DNA of 64,000 nucleotides from Anopheles merus (lineage: Eukaryota > Arthropoda > Insecta > Diptera > Culicidae). The DNA is taken from the NCBI RefSeq assembly GCF_017562075.2, contig NC_054083.1, positions 29,669,558 through 29,733,557 of the forward strand. Direction: 5' to 3'. The notes under the pieces are model-generated. The model made no database searches. It saw only the letters and a list, made by a program, of their open reading frames with translations, and was not told the DNA's origin. The position numbers and the translations under genes were made by a program. Shown here piece after piece: positions 35,001 through 46,611 of this stretch. Numbering within the stretch: the first letter of the stretch is position 1; each line of letters opens with the position of its first letter.

Positions 35001-37031
35001 GCGTCAAGCCCTCGTTACTCGTTGCCGCCAAGGTCGGATCAATTGATGGAGAAAATCGACGTCAACGAGCGAATGGTTTGCACCTCTAGGCGTAGGTTTC
35101 CTCTAGCCGCTGTTACGCGATGCGGCTATACGAACGATACTTTGTGCATTTGGAATATTTCTGAAAAATCACATTTAAATGAATTGTTTTAGTTGTAGTT
35201 TACTAATTTGGTCATATTTCCTACTCATCTTTAAAAACAAATATGACAAGAAGACTACACAAATGTTAAACATTCGTCGCATAGCATCATGTGGCCCTTT
35301 AGGTATCTCGCCTATGGCCCTATCTCGAGGGCTTTACATTCGCAAAAGACAAGGCTGCAAACAAAGTGTGTTGTGGCACATTTCTAACGCGAACTCTACA
35401 AACTGTTCGACCCATCATCACCCCAGGGTTGAGAGTGAAAGATTTCGAAACATTTACCACCACTGTGTGGCGCGTGTGTCGCCCGTTTTCTTTTCTCTCT
35501 GCCTATGCCATCTTGAAGAGGTTTTTTAGTGTTCTTGTTGCTTTCTTTTTAAGCGTTAAACAAGAATGGCGAGACGCGGAACGTCGTCACAGCTTCGTAG
35601 CGGGTATTTATAGGAAACAGAGAAACCTCCTATCGCCACTTGGGAATAGACCGGTGTTGGTATATGATGAGGAAAGGCCCCCCAATCCGTTCTATCCACA
35701 TGCACGTTGATCGCTATTGATTCAAATACGCGATGCCATTAACTCATTAAGCTTCACTTCGTGGATCCTTTTCATTTGTACAACAATTCTTAATTAGAAG
35801 AAATTCCCTTTAATCCTTGTTTTTTTTTGCCACAAAAACCCTTTTTTCGCTTATACTTATGTAACACACCGGTGTGTCCCATTTACAATGAGCGCGCACT
35901 GTGTGTGTGCCCGTGCCCGTAAATGTGACGTAACGTATCATTTTGTCCAGAGTCTTGGCCCCTCACTGAATAGCCTTGAACAGGCACGAACAGCAGCAGC
36001 GCGCCGGGTTGGTTTGGTCAATCGATAATTCTTTCACTTCTTATGCTGTTGTGAATGTTGCAAATATGGTTTAATTTTCGATCAAATAAGTAAACGATAC
36101 TTCAGAAACAACCTGCCTTTACAGCAATCACATGATTAGTTGGCGGAATCCCTTTCTCCCCTCGTGCTGCTAACACCTCTCTTTCGTCATTTGTTTTTTT
36201 ACTGCATTTGAGTGGAGCCGCTGTTCTGGTGACAAGGGTGTCCGCAGTCTGGGTTGTTATCACTTATCAGCTGCGCAGGGCCACCGCTTTTAACTGGTGT
36301 GAATAGGAGCGAGCTCTATGTTAGCCTTGAAAAAAAAAATGGTACGGCTTTGCCCGCAAAAGGGAAGATAGCAGCAGCAGCAGCACGCGTGGCAATAACG
36401 ACTACGGCAAACACAACGTGACACAGCGCATACCTTTTAGAGGACGGAAGATCTCTCAAATCCGCAGACATGTGATGCGTGTTGTGTGTTACATATGTGT
36501 ACCTTTGGAATTAGGAGAGTGTTTGATTAATCGTGATAAAAGTTTGAAGCGATCACTACTATATGAATTGGTTGCAGCCCTAGTGGGCGTATCAGCTGAT
36601 TTCGAAAAATCAATAATTTGCAACAATGATGGAATGAACTTAATTCAGTGTTGGGGATATTTGAGCCCATCTTAAGCCGATCATGGAAATGGATATGTAA
36701 AATGTACTACTACTGTGTTAAACCGTGAAAAAACTACTGTCAACAAATAATGCTAACCAAAACGTTCTTTTCCTCTTTCACTCAGGTGGTGACGACGGCT
36801 TCCGGTATTATTTCGTATCCTTTCGATACCGTCAGACGACGCATGATGATGCAGTCTGGCCGTGCCAAGTCGGAGGTGATGTACAAGAACACGCTCGACT
36901 GCTGGGTGAAGATCGGCAAGCAGGAGGGTTCCGGCGCGTTCTTCAAGGGCGCCTTCTCGAACGTCCTGCGTGGTACTGGTGGCGCTCTGGTGCTCGTATT
37001 CTACGACGAAGTTAAGGCCCTGCTGGGTTAA
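32059..37031 (+). CDS. ANT: Mitochondrial ADP/ATP carrier (adenine nucleotide translocase)
   Basis: Three exons, 32059-32221, 33090-33586 and 36786-37031, give 301 residues, the usual length. The protein exchanges cytosolic ADP for matrix ATP across the mitochondrial inner membrane. It has three carrier repeats, each with the PX[DE]XX[KR] signature: PIERVK at 30-35, PLDFAR, and PFDTVR at 232-237. The nucleotide-carrier hallmark RRRMMM is at 237-242. The start is the ATG in GAAAATGACCAAGAAGG; there is no presequence, as known for this family. Intron 1 (868 bp) ends with an 18-C run. Intron 2 is 3.2 kb and may hold regulatory DNA. Exons show the strong GC3 bias of a highly expressed gene. The Drosophila orthologue is sesB. 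Confidence 0.98.
33038..33055 (+). repeat. 18-base C run upstream of ADP/ATP carrier exon 2
   Basis: Eighteen consecutive C followed by ACCCCCACCCAC, 34 bp before the 3' splice site at 33089. It serves as part of the pyrimidine tract and is G-rich on the other strand. Confidence 0.9.
33587..36785. other. Intron 2 of the ADP/ATP carrier gene
   Basis: A 3.2-kb intron with GTAAGT donor and CTCAG acceptor. No nested gene is supported. The frames at 34628-35192 and 35179-35710 overlap each other and carry no domain. T- and A-runs are scattered through it, and there is a short CAG run near 36371-36382. Confidence 0.6.
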
Positions 37032-37732
37032 GACGGGGAACAGCACGCACCTTAGTGTAATTAGTTATGTCCAGCCAGCCAGAACAGCAGCAACAGCAGC
37101 AGTAACATCAACAACAACAACAACAACCATTATAATAACATCCAAATCAACACACACTTACCGGTAGCGATCGGCCTTGGGTGCTGGTGCTGATGGGATT
37201 GATACCCTTTAGCCACACAATCACAGGCGATTGCCGCCAGTAAAAATGATGTATTTGCAAGACAAAATTAACTGTTACAAAACCAATAACCCTTCGCTGT
37301 CTCGCTCTCTTTCTCTTGTACTCACTTTTTCTGTATTACTTTACTGTTCCGAATAACCGACAAGCTACTAGATACCGCTATGCGACGTACGCTTTTTAGA
37401 AAAAGGAGCAAAGGAGGGAGCCTTTCGTGTTTCCTCTCTCTCTCTCCGGGAGATGAGTGTGAGCGGCGGACCCGGGGGGTAGAGACAGTGCGCTGTTTCT
37501 TGCATATTCTAAGTCGAAGAAGCGGAAAAGTTGCGTTGTTTTATCATCATATTGCGCCCTTCCTTTGGTTCCGCAGCACGCGGTGCGTACCAAGGGAAGA
37601 AGCCAGCACTATTCTAACATCCTGGACGACAACTGCTGCACACGCAATGCAACCAACCACAACAATTATAGTCGGGTTAAAGCGATAAAAAGCAACCGAT
37701 TGCGATCACGAAAACAGAAATAGATTCGAAAT

Positions 37733-37738
37733 AATAAA
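37733..37738 (+). terminator. Probable poly(A) signal of the ADP/ATP carrier gene
   Basis: AATAAA about 700 bp after the stop codon. The 3' UTR in between holds CAA/CAG-rich low-complexity DNA near 37083-37130. Confidence 0.6.
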
Positions 37739-39393
37739 ATGGGCCAACCATGAAATAACACGAAGTTTTTTTTTTGTTATCTGTCGAAAGTCGAAACGGA
37801 ACGCGAGATGAGTTTTGAGCGCACGATGTGCACCTTCAATGAGAAAAGCGCTTTTGACAAGGATATAAAGGTAATTCAATCTTAAGTTATCCGCTGGTCT
37901 GGTCCTATTTTAAATCTTACTGGATTTCATAGTGTAAGATTTCAATTAGTATTTTTAGGGTCTCTCCTAGTGATGTGCTTTTTGGAGCGCACCCACGACT
38001 CCGATCCGACTTCGGCTATTGTTAGTCAAAATCCGAAGCACTAGTTCCGCCTAGAGTCGGAGTCGTTTGGAATCGTCCAGAGTCGGCTGTCTGTCCGGCC
38101 AGACGACTCCAAAGACTCCGATTGCGAACGACTCCGGATAATGTTGGGAGGACCTTCCTTCCGGAGTCAATACAAAACCGAATGAATGCTCTCTGAATTA
38201 GTGAGCTCAATTTCTGTTTGTTCGAGACTTTTCGTTCGTTTGCCAATCCAATATCACATTAAAAATAAATGGTTTTCTTTAAAAAAAATACAAGCCAAAT
38301 GTATTGGTTGTTTATAATATTAAAACAAATCAGATTTCCAGTTCAAATCTGTTAACCGTAGAGTTGGCAACCAGATTTACACACGTAAGTTGGCAACCGG
38401 CATACCCGGGTATTCCACACGTTTTGATGCAAAAAAATAACGATTTTCATAGGTAAACAATGCTTTCTATATTTTAATGCTGTAAGTAAGTAATGCAGAC
38501 CATATATTCTCTTCTATTTCATTTATTCATTAAGTTTTTTTCATTTTTTGATAAAAATAACGGTCAAATTGAAATTTGGAATCGCTTGAATTTGACTCGA
38601 AAATAAGCACAATACGAAAAGAGGAAGAAAAGAAACGTCATTCTCCATACAAAATGTATGGAATACCCGGGAATGCTGGTTGCCAACTTACGTGGTAAAG
38701 TTTAAAAAAAATCAAAATAAAATACTTACAGGCTGTTTAAAATTACAATTTATGCATCAAAAAATCATAAATTAAAAGTTGAGAGACTACGGAAAATTTC
38801 AGGTCAATAAAAGCAATGAATCAAAAGTTATTGCAGTTCGAAGCTGAAAAAAATACCCGGGTATCCGGTTGCCAACTTAAAGGTTAACGCCTACATGCAG
38901 GTCCAACTTGAATTACAGACGTCAAAAATCTTGTGAAAATCCTGCTAGAAAAAAAACCGTCATTCTGCCTTTCAAAAATGCTCGCCTGCGAGGGAAAATC
39001 GCTCCGATTTGGAGAATTTGCGAGCTCACAAACTGCAGTAATTTGTTGTTTGTCACATGTGTTTATAGCCTTGCGTTGAGATCTGTCCCTTGTCATGCCC
39101 CAGAAAAGCTCATAAATTTGTTACTAATTATCGATGTTCATGTAAAATTTATGCGAGAAAAAATGAGAACAAAATAATTAAACAAATTCACAATGGATTT
39201 CTCGCACTAGAATGATTTTGGAGGGATTGCTGAACTCTGAAGCAGGGGACATTTTTTGCTTCCCTCTGTACTAAAACCCGACGTTGTACCAAAACCCAAT
39301 CGAAGTAGCCGTTTTTAGTACTAAAAGTAGAAATTTGCCGCCTCACGGCATGCTTGGTCCCATTTACAACAACACTACCGCCCGGTGCACATC
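37739..39393. other. Intergenic DNA with repeats
   Basis: Holds a GACTCCGACT-type repeat patch (37975-38125) like the one at 10380-10810, and an inverted-repeat element at 38350-38886. A small ATG frame at 37808-37867 (20 codons, MSFERTMCTFNEK...) ends in AAG|GTAATT and could be a first exon, but no partner exon is identified. Confidence 0.45.
38350..38886. mobile_element. Inverted-repeat element with two nested pairs of arms
   Basis: The outer ends are GTTAACCGTAGAGTTGGCAA and the inverse, TTGCCAACTTAAAGGTTAAC. An inner pair lies at 38380-38417 (ACGTAAGTTGGCAACCGGC, CCCGGGTATTCC) and 38657-38695 in reverse. All four arms share AGTTGGCAACC plus a CCCGGG site. No coding capacity is seen. It is MITE-like; no clear target duplication. 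Confidence 0.65.
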
Positions 39394-41586
39394 ATGGACG
39401 AGGCAGCGCAGCAGGAAATGAAAAAGATTCTCGCCGACTTTTTGGTAAGTTTTCATTTGCCTACGAAAAATCGATCACTGTGACGCATTGGACACACTTT
39501 GCCCCGCATATTTGCAGTCGAACAATTCATCGTCCTCCTCGCACGATGCGTCGTTCAACGACCTCGAACAGTTGGCCGAGTTGCACAAACAGATTGAGCT
39601 GAAGAAAGTGCACCGGGATGATTTGCGTCGTTTGAATTTCGGTGAGTTACTCCGTGGCCATCTGTCTCCACTTAGTCTAATTGAAAAACTTCCCTTTTTA
39701 ATGGGGCCCAAAATCCAACAGGGCTGTTCTCGCTCAAGCAGGGACTGGCGAGCTTTGGCAGCGGAGCGTTCGAGGAACGGCTTGCCATCGATCACCACAC
39801 CATCGTCCGGCAGGTGGTGGAAAAGTACCGGGAGGCATCGTACGGTCTGCAGCGTTACTGCGGCGAGCAGACACTGCTCGGCCACTCGCGGCAGGCTCTG
39901 CTCGACCAGGGCGAGCTGCAGAAGCTGCAGAATGTGCTGCGGCTGCAGGACCAGCTGCGCCTGAAGCTCGCCAGCACACCGATCGTGAAGCAGTGGGACC
40001 GGGAGAAGGCCACCCTGTGCGCGGAACAGAAGGAGCTGGCCAAGCTGGAGCAGGTCGGCAATGAAATTACGCACAAGCGTAAAGACATGCTCGATCGGAA
40101 GCAGGGCGAGATGGCCAACGTGCTGATCGCTATCGGCGAAGGTTTCGAACGGGTGGAGGAGCTGCGCAACAAGCTGGCGGGGATTACGAAGCAGCACGGC
40201 GACGACCTGCACGACGACCACAGCAGCGAGACCGATTTGCGGTCGGAAGATGGACGGAAGGATGCGGGCGGCACCGGTGGGGTGGAAGCGGACCGGGAGG
40301 CTAACAGTTCGCCGATGTTTGAATCGATCGACTGGAATCTGGACAGCGCCAGCATGGACTTGAAGTTGGATCTGAACTTCAAGAATCCGAACGATTTCCC
40401 CGACATCCTGGCGCACCTCAGCACCATCCATTCCGGCAAGTATCAGCTACAGGATGCAGCCCACTCCGTCGTTGACAAGGGCAACGGGAAGAAAGCGCGC
40501 CACGAAGCAAAGCCACCAAAGGGTGCGATGAGAAAGAGTGGCAAAGCAGCACCGGGTGAGGTTAAGTCATCGCTCCCGGAACAAACTGACAGAGAAGCTG
40601 CTGCTACGGTCACGAAGAAATCCAAAATGGCGGACTGTCGCGAAAAGGTTACCACGCCACAAGCGCAAGAGCGCAACGCCAACGACACGGAAAATGTAAA
40701 ACCGGTTGAAAATCGCAAAAATCCGCAGCAACGCAATGACTTTGCAGTGCCCAAAGCACCAATGGCAAAGAGGGCGGTCGGCGCCAATACGGCCAATTTG
40801 CAAAATGCTGCTGCCCGCTCGTTGCGCAAAGTGCCGCCACCAGGGACGCCGAAAAAGTCTCCACAGAAGCGGGTCGCGATGGCCGGAACCGGTCGTAAGG
40901 ACTGCAAAAAAGCACTCGCGCCTGCTTTGGTCCAAATGCAGCAGTCCAGCAACAATCGCTCTTCAAGCAACGCTTCTGCCAGAGCGTCCGGTGGGAACAG
41001 TAAGGGTGGTGGTTCCAACAGCAATCAACCGAACTCGAAAAAGGAACCAGAATATGGCGCTCAAGAGCAGCCACGTGTGCAGCAAGAAAAACCTCAACAA
41101 GCCACAGCGCAACAGAAACAGCAACCGCAACAGCAACAATCAACCAGAAACAACAACTTTGCCGTGAAGATGATTTCACCGACAGTGTCGAACACTGCCA
41201 AGTCGTCCACCCGTGAGCCTGCGGTGAAGGAGAGCGACCCGGAACCGATGGAGCTGGACGCGGAGGAGGACAGCAGCATCGGCGAGATGATGGACACTTC
41301 GGCGAGCAACAATTCCCTGGACTTTGCGATGCAAAGTTCGAGCGGTGAGTTTGATCTGAACTTTTCCGGCGACCTTCCCGACATGAATCTGGGTGATGAT
41401 GCCGCTGCCGGCGAAGCGGACGATCTGGACTTTTTGTGTGCCAGCCCGGCTAAACAGACGCGCAGCAAATCGCAGAAGAGGAAAAAATCGCTCGATAGTA
41501 GTAATGACGTAGCGGACAGCTTTGACTTTGCGTTCGACGGCAGCAACTCCAGTGAATGTTTGGACGGTGGGGACGATTTGTTTTAG
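39394..41586 (+). CDS. Unrecognised coiled-coil, low-complexity protein
   Basis: Three exons, 39394-39444, 39518-39641 and 39722-41586, keep frame and give 679 residues. I do not recognise a named family. Residues about 20-50 are polar (SNNSSSSSHDASFNDLEQL) and are followed by a leucine- and lysine-rich helix. Residues 60-210 are predominantly helical and coiled-coil (LDQGELQKLQNVLRLQDQLR, EQKELAKLEQVGNEITHKR). The next 300 residues are low-complexity and basic, with K/A/P- and Q/N-rich runs (QQKQQPQQQQS). The last 110 are acidic and D/S-rich (MELDAEEDSS, LDGGDDLF) and contain a basic KSQKRKKS stretch. There is no signal peptide or membrane segment. The composition suggests a nuclear or cytoskeletal scaffold; that is inference only. 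It converges on IVD with a 374-bp gap. Confidence 0.85.
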
Positions 41587-41960
41587 TTGAGCTACTTTTT
41601 TTTAAATGCTAATTGAATTGAATTCTATTTATTTGCCTATCCCGCCCAACCAAAGGTTGGGGGATAGAGCGTAAAATCATTTCTTTCCATTGTTCGGTTT
41701 CGGTTTCACGACCTCGCTTTGAAGTTAAAATATACGCAACAGTATATTAAAGATTAGCGGGAGTAGCAAAAGGACTTCGATTTTCCACTAAACGTTTTCA
41801 TAAAACGTTCCCTGGACACTAACTCTAGTAAATGCACATTAGGTTTCTTTTTTGCTTGGAATTATTGGCGGTCGTTTTGCTGTCTCAACACAGCCAAACC
41901 CCGATATGGCAGCATCGGTCAGTGTTTGCTGTCGGTGATGCTCTGCTCTGCCCTCAACCA

Positions 41961-43520
41961 TCACTGGTACTCCTTGTTTAGGGCGCGCCCGATCAGCATG
42001 CGCCTAATTTCGGACGTACCAGCGCCGATCTCGTACAGCTTGCAGTCGCGCATGATCCGCCCGGTCGGATAGTCGTTGATGTACCCGTTGCCGCCGAGGA
42101 TCTGGATCGCGTCGAGCGCGACCTGCGTCGCCTTCTCGGCACAGTACAGGATGACGCCCGCGCAGTCCTTCGGATTGGCCTGGCCGCGGTCGCAGGCCCG
42201 CGCCACCGAGTACAGATACGCCCGGCACGCGTTCATCGTCGTGTACATGTCGGCCATCTTGCCCTGCAGCAGCTGAAACTCGCCGATGCGCGTGTTAAAC
42301 TGCTTGCGCGAGTGCGCATACTCGAACGCCACGTCGCAGGCCGCCTGCATCAGCCCGACCGGACCGGCGGCCAGCACGAGCCGCTCCAGATCCAACCCCG
42401 ACATCAGCACGTAAACGCCCTTGTTCAGCCCGCCGAGAATGTTGCCGGCCGGCACTTTCGCGTCCTCGAAGATCAGCTCACCGGTCGGGCTGCCCCGGAT
42501 GCCCAGCTTGTCCAGCTTCGGGCCCTGGGTGAACCCGGCCGTGCCGCGCTCGACAATGAACGCGGTAATGCCGTGCTGCGGCTTCGCGCTCGTGTCCGTC
42601 TTCGCGTAGATGACGTACGTGTCCGCCACTGGGCCGTTGGTGATCCAGAACTTGCTACCGTTCAGCACGTAGTAGTCGCCGTGCTTGTCGGCCCGCAGCT
42701 TCATCGACACGACATCGCTGCCCGAGCCGGCCTCGGACATGGCCAGGGCGCCGATGTGTTCGCCACTGCACAGCTTGGGCAGGTAGCGCTCCTTCTGCTC
42801 GTCCGTACCGTGCCGATGGATCTGATTGACGCACAGGTTCGAGTGGGCACCGTAGGACAGGGCGACCGAGCCGGACGCACGCGACAGTTCCTCGTTCACG
42901 ATGCAGTGGTCAAGGTACGATCCGCCGAGCCCACCGTACTCGGGCTTAACCGTCACGCCGAGCACTCCCATCTCGCCCAGCTTGCGCCAGAAGCTGCGCA
43001 TCTCTCTAAAATGGGACAGATAAAGGAGGCAAATGAAGAAGGAGATAAGGTGCATTTACAAACGGCAATGTGAAACGTGTGAATTGCTGCATCCCATTGG
43101 CCATATCTCATTATGCTTTCCCATTGGCATTACGCAACGTTACACTTCGTACGCTGACGTACTAATCGCTGGTACTACAACTGGATTCTTACTTGAATTC
43201 ATTCTGCTTGTCGATCTCCTGTGCGAAAGGGGCCAATTCTTTTTGCGCAAAGTTGAACACGGTTTGGCGCAGCTGGAGAAAAAAAGAAAACAAATGAAAT
43301 GCAAAATTATCACCACGACTATCTGCAAAGGCTCCATGCGCTGCTGCATGCATACCTGTTGCTGATCTTCCGTCAATCCGAACAGATACTCATCAATCGG
43401 ATAGTGCTGCATGGACCGGGCGGGCACAACGAACGAACCGCCCCACGATCGGGCTTGGCTCGGGGCCAATCTAGCGGACAGGAACCTTGCCGCAGCCGTT
43501 AGGTTGCGTATTGCTGACAT
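41961..43520 (-). CDS. IVD: Isovaleryl-CoA dehydrogenase, mitochondrial
   Basis: Three exons, 43520-43356, 43272-43193 and 43005-41961, give 429 residues (human precursor 426). The enzyme oxidises isovaleryl-CoA to 3-methylcrotonyl-CoA in leucine breakdown, with FAD, in the mitochondrial matrix. The first 35 residues form a basic, acid-free transit peptide (ARFLSARLAPSQARSWGG). The acyl-CoA dehydrogenase signatures AMSEAGSGSDVVSM and KFWITNGP are present. The catalytic glutamate of this subfamily lies in helix G (LDLERL, E289). At the position where other acyl-CoA dehydrogenases keep their base, the sequence is YEIGAGTSEIRR, without Glu, as expected for IVD. The start is divergent from the SAM-like gene. 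Confidence 0.97.
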
Positions 43521-44485
43521 TTTGCCCTACTCCCTCTGTGCCTTTCTTATTCTGCGGCAAGTGTTCGCACCAACAACGCAAAACAACACCACCACACACA
43601 CACACACACGATGGAACGATAACCGCGTGGCGTATGTGCTGATACCCGGAAAGGGGGGAGGAGAAGGGAGTATTTAAATTGATAGGAGGAGGTGGTGGTG
43701 GTTGGCACCCTAGTTACAGTGTGACGTAGCAAGCAAAGCCGATCTAACGCAAAACGTAGATACGCGCTCCCGTGTCCAGCGAGTTCGCTTTCGTTCGATC
43801 GTGATGCTCGCAGCAAGCAGACTGAGCGGTCGGGTTCACGTTCGTGGGGGTTGTTTTCGCGACTCGCCGTACGGTGCGCGGCCCTCGCACGCACACACTG
43901 CCATTTGGTTGGCGGATCAACACGCGCTGATAGTAGAGGAGCAGCCTTTCCGACCTTGATTGCCTGTTTCGTTGGGAGAGGTGGATGAATGGCAAATTTT
44001 CGATGTCTGCTGGTGGGGGAAGGTACAAAGAGCGATTTTATGGTCCCTTTTGGGGGCTTGGCTTGTGGAACGAGTTGAGGAGAAACTGCAGGCAAATAGG
44101 AAGAAAACCACGTTGCAACAAAGAAGATCAATTTTATGCGATCAAGTTCGATACATTTTAGATCATTTACGTGGATTTGGAGGGAGTGAGCGATTTTTTG
44201 TTGTTTCAAAATTCAATAAATAAGCCAAATGATTTTTCGAATAGCGGGCTGGCAACACTGCCATCAGCTGTCAAATGCCAAACATCCATAAACAACTGGC
44301 TTGACAGCGGAAAAGCAAACGGGAGCAACAAAAAAAAAAATAAAAGGAACAAGTGATGATGGTAAACAATTTGGCGATCTCGATCTGCGTCCAATAGTCA
44401 GCCGGGAATCGTAATTAAATCCTCCCAAACACAAGCATTTCCTACCATAACACAATTGCTAGTGCGTACGTGTAGCGCAGGAGAG
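43521..44485. promoter_or_regulatory. Divergent intergenic region, IVD / SAM-like gene
   Basis: The 965-bp gap should hold both promoters. A CA run occurs at 43592-43610. No TATA box is obvious. Overlapping frames on both strands here show no domain. Confidence 0.45.
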
Positions 44486-45516
44486 ATGAACGGCAACATG
44501 ACGGTGAAATGTGAACCAATCAGCGAAGAGGCGGAACTGTTCAACAGCCTTGTCGCGGCCGGCGACGATGGACAGCCGCTGCCCCAGCAAGACCTTCGGT
44601 TTCTCTGCCTGTACAGACTGAAAGTTACCCAAGAGACGGTGGAATTGCTGGAAGGTATGCATTCGAATGGCATCCACACTCCTGTCCCATCACAATGACT
44701 TCTCGCTCCATTCCGACTCATTCCAGCGCAAAAGATTGACGTCGAGTGTTTGCGCAAAATGCGCATCGAGGACGTGGACGTCCTGTTCGAGGGGAAGCCG
44801 CTCGGGTCGAAGATTTTGTTTCGCGAAGCATTCCTCGAGTGGCGCGACGAGATTGGGCTGCCGTGCCAAAGCATTAAATCGATAGGCGACCGCAAACGGT
44901 ACAGTGAGCCGTCGCCGGCGTCGTCGTCGTCGTTCGATCTGCTGGGCGGAACCCCACTGAAACAGCAGCTGCTCACCTCACCGAACTGGGACGAATGCCT
45001 GCCGCCGGCGGTACAGCTGTTTGGGGAGCGGGATGCGAACGGTCAGCGTGATGGTGCGGCCCCCGTGTCCTACCGCTCGTTTCAGTGGCCAATGACGCCG
45101 GGCACGCTAAAGGACGTGCTGAGCAGTAGCCCGATCGGGCAGCCGATCCTTGCGCGCGGATGTTTGGGCAGCTTGAGCAAATCGCTGCAGTATCAGCTGG
45201 CCGCCATCATTATAGATTATCATATGGAGTTCGAGACGAAGATTACCACCCCGCAGCTGGAGAACTACGCGTACTGCATTACGACGCTGTTTCCACACGA
45301 AAATGCGGTAAGAATTGGCGCAATGGAGTGTCGCGGGGGGTTTCCGAATTGCTTTCCGGAGAAGCTAACACATTTCTATTTTCCTTCTAGCAAACGTATC
45401 ACATTCCTCGTGGTCCCAACAGGCGAAATCCGGGCGGTTCGCTGTACTCTCGATTTATCAATCAAAAGATAAGCAAAAAAGCACTCGCCATCGGAAGCAC
45501 GATGGCTACAACTTAA
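44486..45516 (+). CDS. Insect protein with SAM-like N terminus, function unknown
   Basis: Three exons, 44486-44654, 44727-45307 and 45391-45516, give 291 residues; all junctions keep frame. Residues about 35-100 look like a SAM-type helical bundle (LYRLKVTQETVELLEG, DVECLRKMRIEDVDVLFEG, FREAFLEW). A serine-rich linker follows. Residues 195-291 form a second conserved block ending in RRNPGGSLYSRFINQK. A similar pattern (SP-x-GKLY-x-KY) is common at the end of uncharacterised insect proteins that may also derive from transposon-related genes; that is recollection, not a search. The ATG in GAGAGATGAACGG is chosen because no upstream ATG is in frame after the stop. AATAAA at 46012-46017 is a possible poly(A) signal. 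Confidence 0.85.
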
Positions 45517-46042
45517 AAGCAGAATGCGTTCAATAATGTGCATGAGAGAAATAGAGAGAGAGAGAGACGATTTACATTTCAGAGGATTCATTCAACCGTC
45601 TCACGGACCAAGTTTGTGCATAATTTAGCTCTACCACCTTATAAGTCTGTTCAGAGTATTTTATGTTGCTCGTAAAATCGAATGTGCGTTGTGTGATTAA
45701 TTGGAGTGATTTAGCTTACTTTCTAGGGTTACATGAAAAGGTTCATACTTTTTTTACTTGTGGAAATTGTGGAAGCAACTGCTTATCTGTGGAATTCTTG
45801 TTGTGATCAAATACTTAACCTATCTGCAATATTTATGTGTGTGTGAGTGTATTTTAGGAATCTAATATTTATTCTTGTGATTGCAACGTTTGTTTACCAT
45901 TCATCTCATCCTCTCTGCACTCTAGTCTACTTCAAGATGTGTCTTTTTTTTCAAACATCACATTATGATATCGGATAGTACGTGATATGTACGCAGGTGG
46001 GAATTGCTACAAATAAACTATGAAAACTTAGGGTTAATAATT
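45517..46042. other. 3' flank of the SAM-like gene
   Basis: Probably 3' UTR to about 46017, where AATAAA occurs. It contains a GAGAGAGA run at 45551-45566 and TGTGTG near 45838-45848. No gene is supported. Confidence 0.4.
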
Positions 46043-46150
46043 TCAAAATGCGTGGTTCCGTGGTTATTCATCGATATGCCCTTCTTGGGTTCAAGCTTCG
46101 TATTCAAGACGGTAGCAAGGGGACTGACTATACGGCTGCCAGGTCGGTAT
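46043..46150 (+). mobile_element. SINE fragment
   Basis: CGATATGCCCTTCTTGGGTT then CAAGCTTCGTATTCAAGACG resembles the B-box region of the SINEs at 4460 and 19926 and is followed by GGGGACTGACTAT. It is diverged and truncated on both sides. Confidence 0.5.
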
Positions 46151-46159
46151 GAGCTAGTG

Positions 46160-46390
46160 ATGGGAAAAATGAAGTTTTCGTCAGAATCGATTCCGGCTAG
46201 ATCCGATTTTTTCTGAAATCGATTCCGGGTGGTTCCAGAATCGGCTCCGGAATCAGTTCCAGGATCGGCTCCTATAACGGAATTGGCTCTGGAATCAGAA
46301 TCGGCTCCGGAATCAGTTCCAGGATCGGCTCCTATAACGGAATTGGCTCTGGAATCAGAATCGGCTTCGAAACGGAGTCGGTTTTGGCAT
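46160..46390. repeat. 60-bp tandem repeat (GGAATCAG/TCGGCTCC type)
   Basis: From 46237 a 60-bp unit is repeated nearly twice without change (46261-46317 equals 46321-46377 except at its end). It is flanked by degenerate ATCGATTCCGG-type units from 46170. The reading frame through it (ESAPESVPGSAPITELA repeated) is a product of the repeat. Confidence 0.85.
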
Positions 46391-46442
46391 CTCCATAAGA
46401 ATAGGCGTTTGGGTCTGTGGGAGCGATTGAAAGACGATGTAC

Positions 46443-46599
46443 ACCGTTCTAAGAGTGAACTTAGACTAACTACATTTATTCGATATGCAGTGCTTATAGC
46501 AATATCTTAGTTGTAATCAAGTAGCCATTGGTTACAGCAACCGTGGTTACACTGAATATCGAATAAATGTAGTTAGTCTTAGTTCACTCTTAGAACGGT
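46443..46599. mobile_element. 157-bp inverted-repeat MITE
   Basis: The ends are CCGTTCTAAGAGTGAAC and GTTCACTCTTAGAACGG, with arms of about 40 bp that continue through ACTAACTACATTTATTCGAT. The loop is about 70 bp. Confidence 0.75.
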
Positions 46600-46611
46600 T
46601 GTTGTTGTTGT

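Noticed and set aside
37808..37867. Short exon-like ATG frame ending in a splice donor
   Set aside because: Only 20 codons and no partner exon found, so it is noted in the intergenic entry but not called.
39475..40431. 318-codon minus-strand open frame
   Set aside because: Antisense to the coiled-coil gene, whose three-exon structure and composition are more gene-like.
42312..43073. 253-codon plus-strand open frame
   Set aside because: Antisense to IVD exon 3.
46160..46510. Frame with repeated PESVPGSAPITELA
   Set aside because: Direct translation of the 60-bp tandem repeat.
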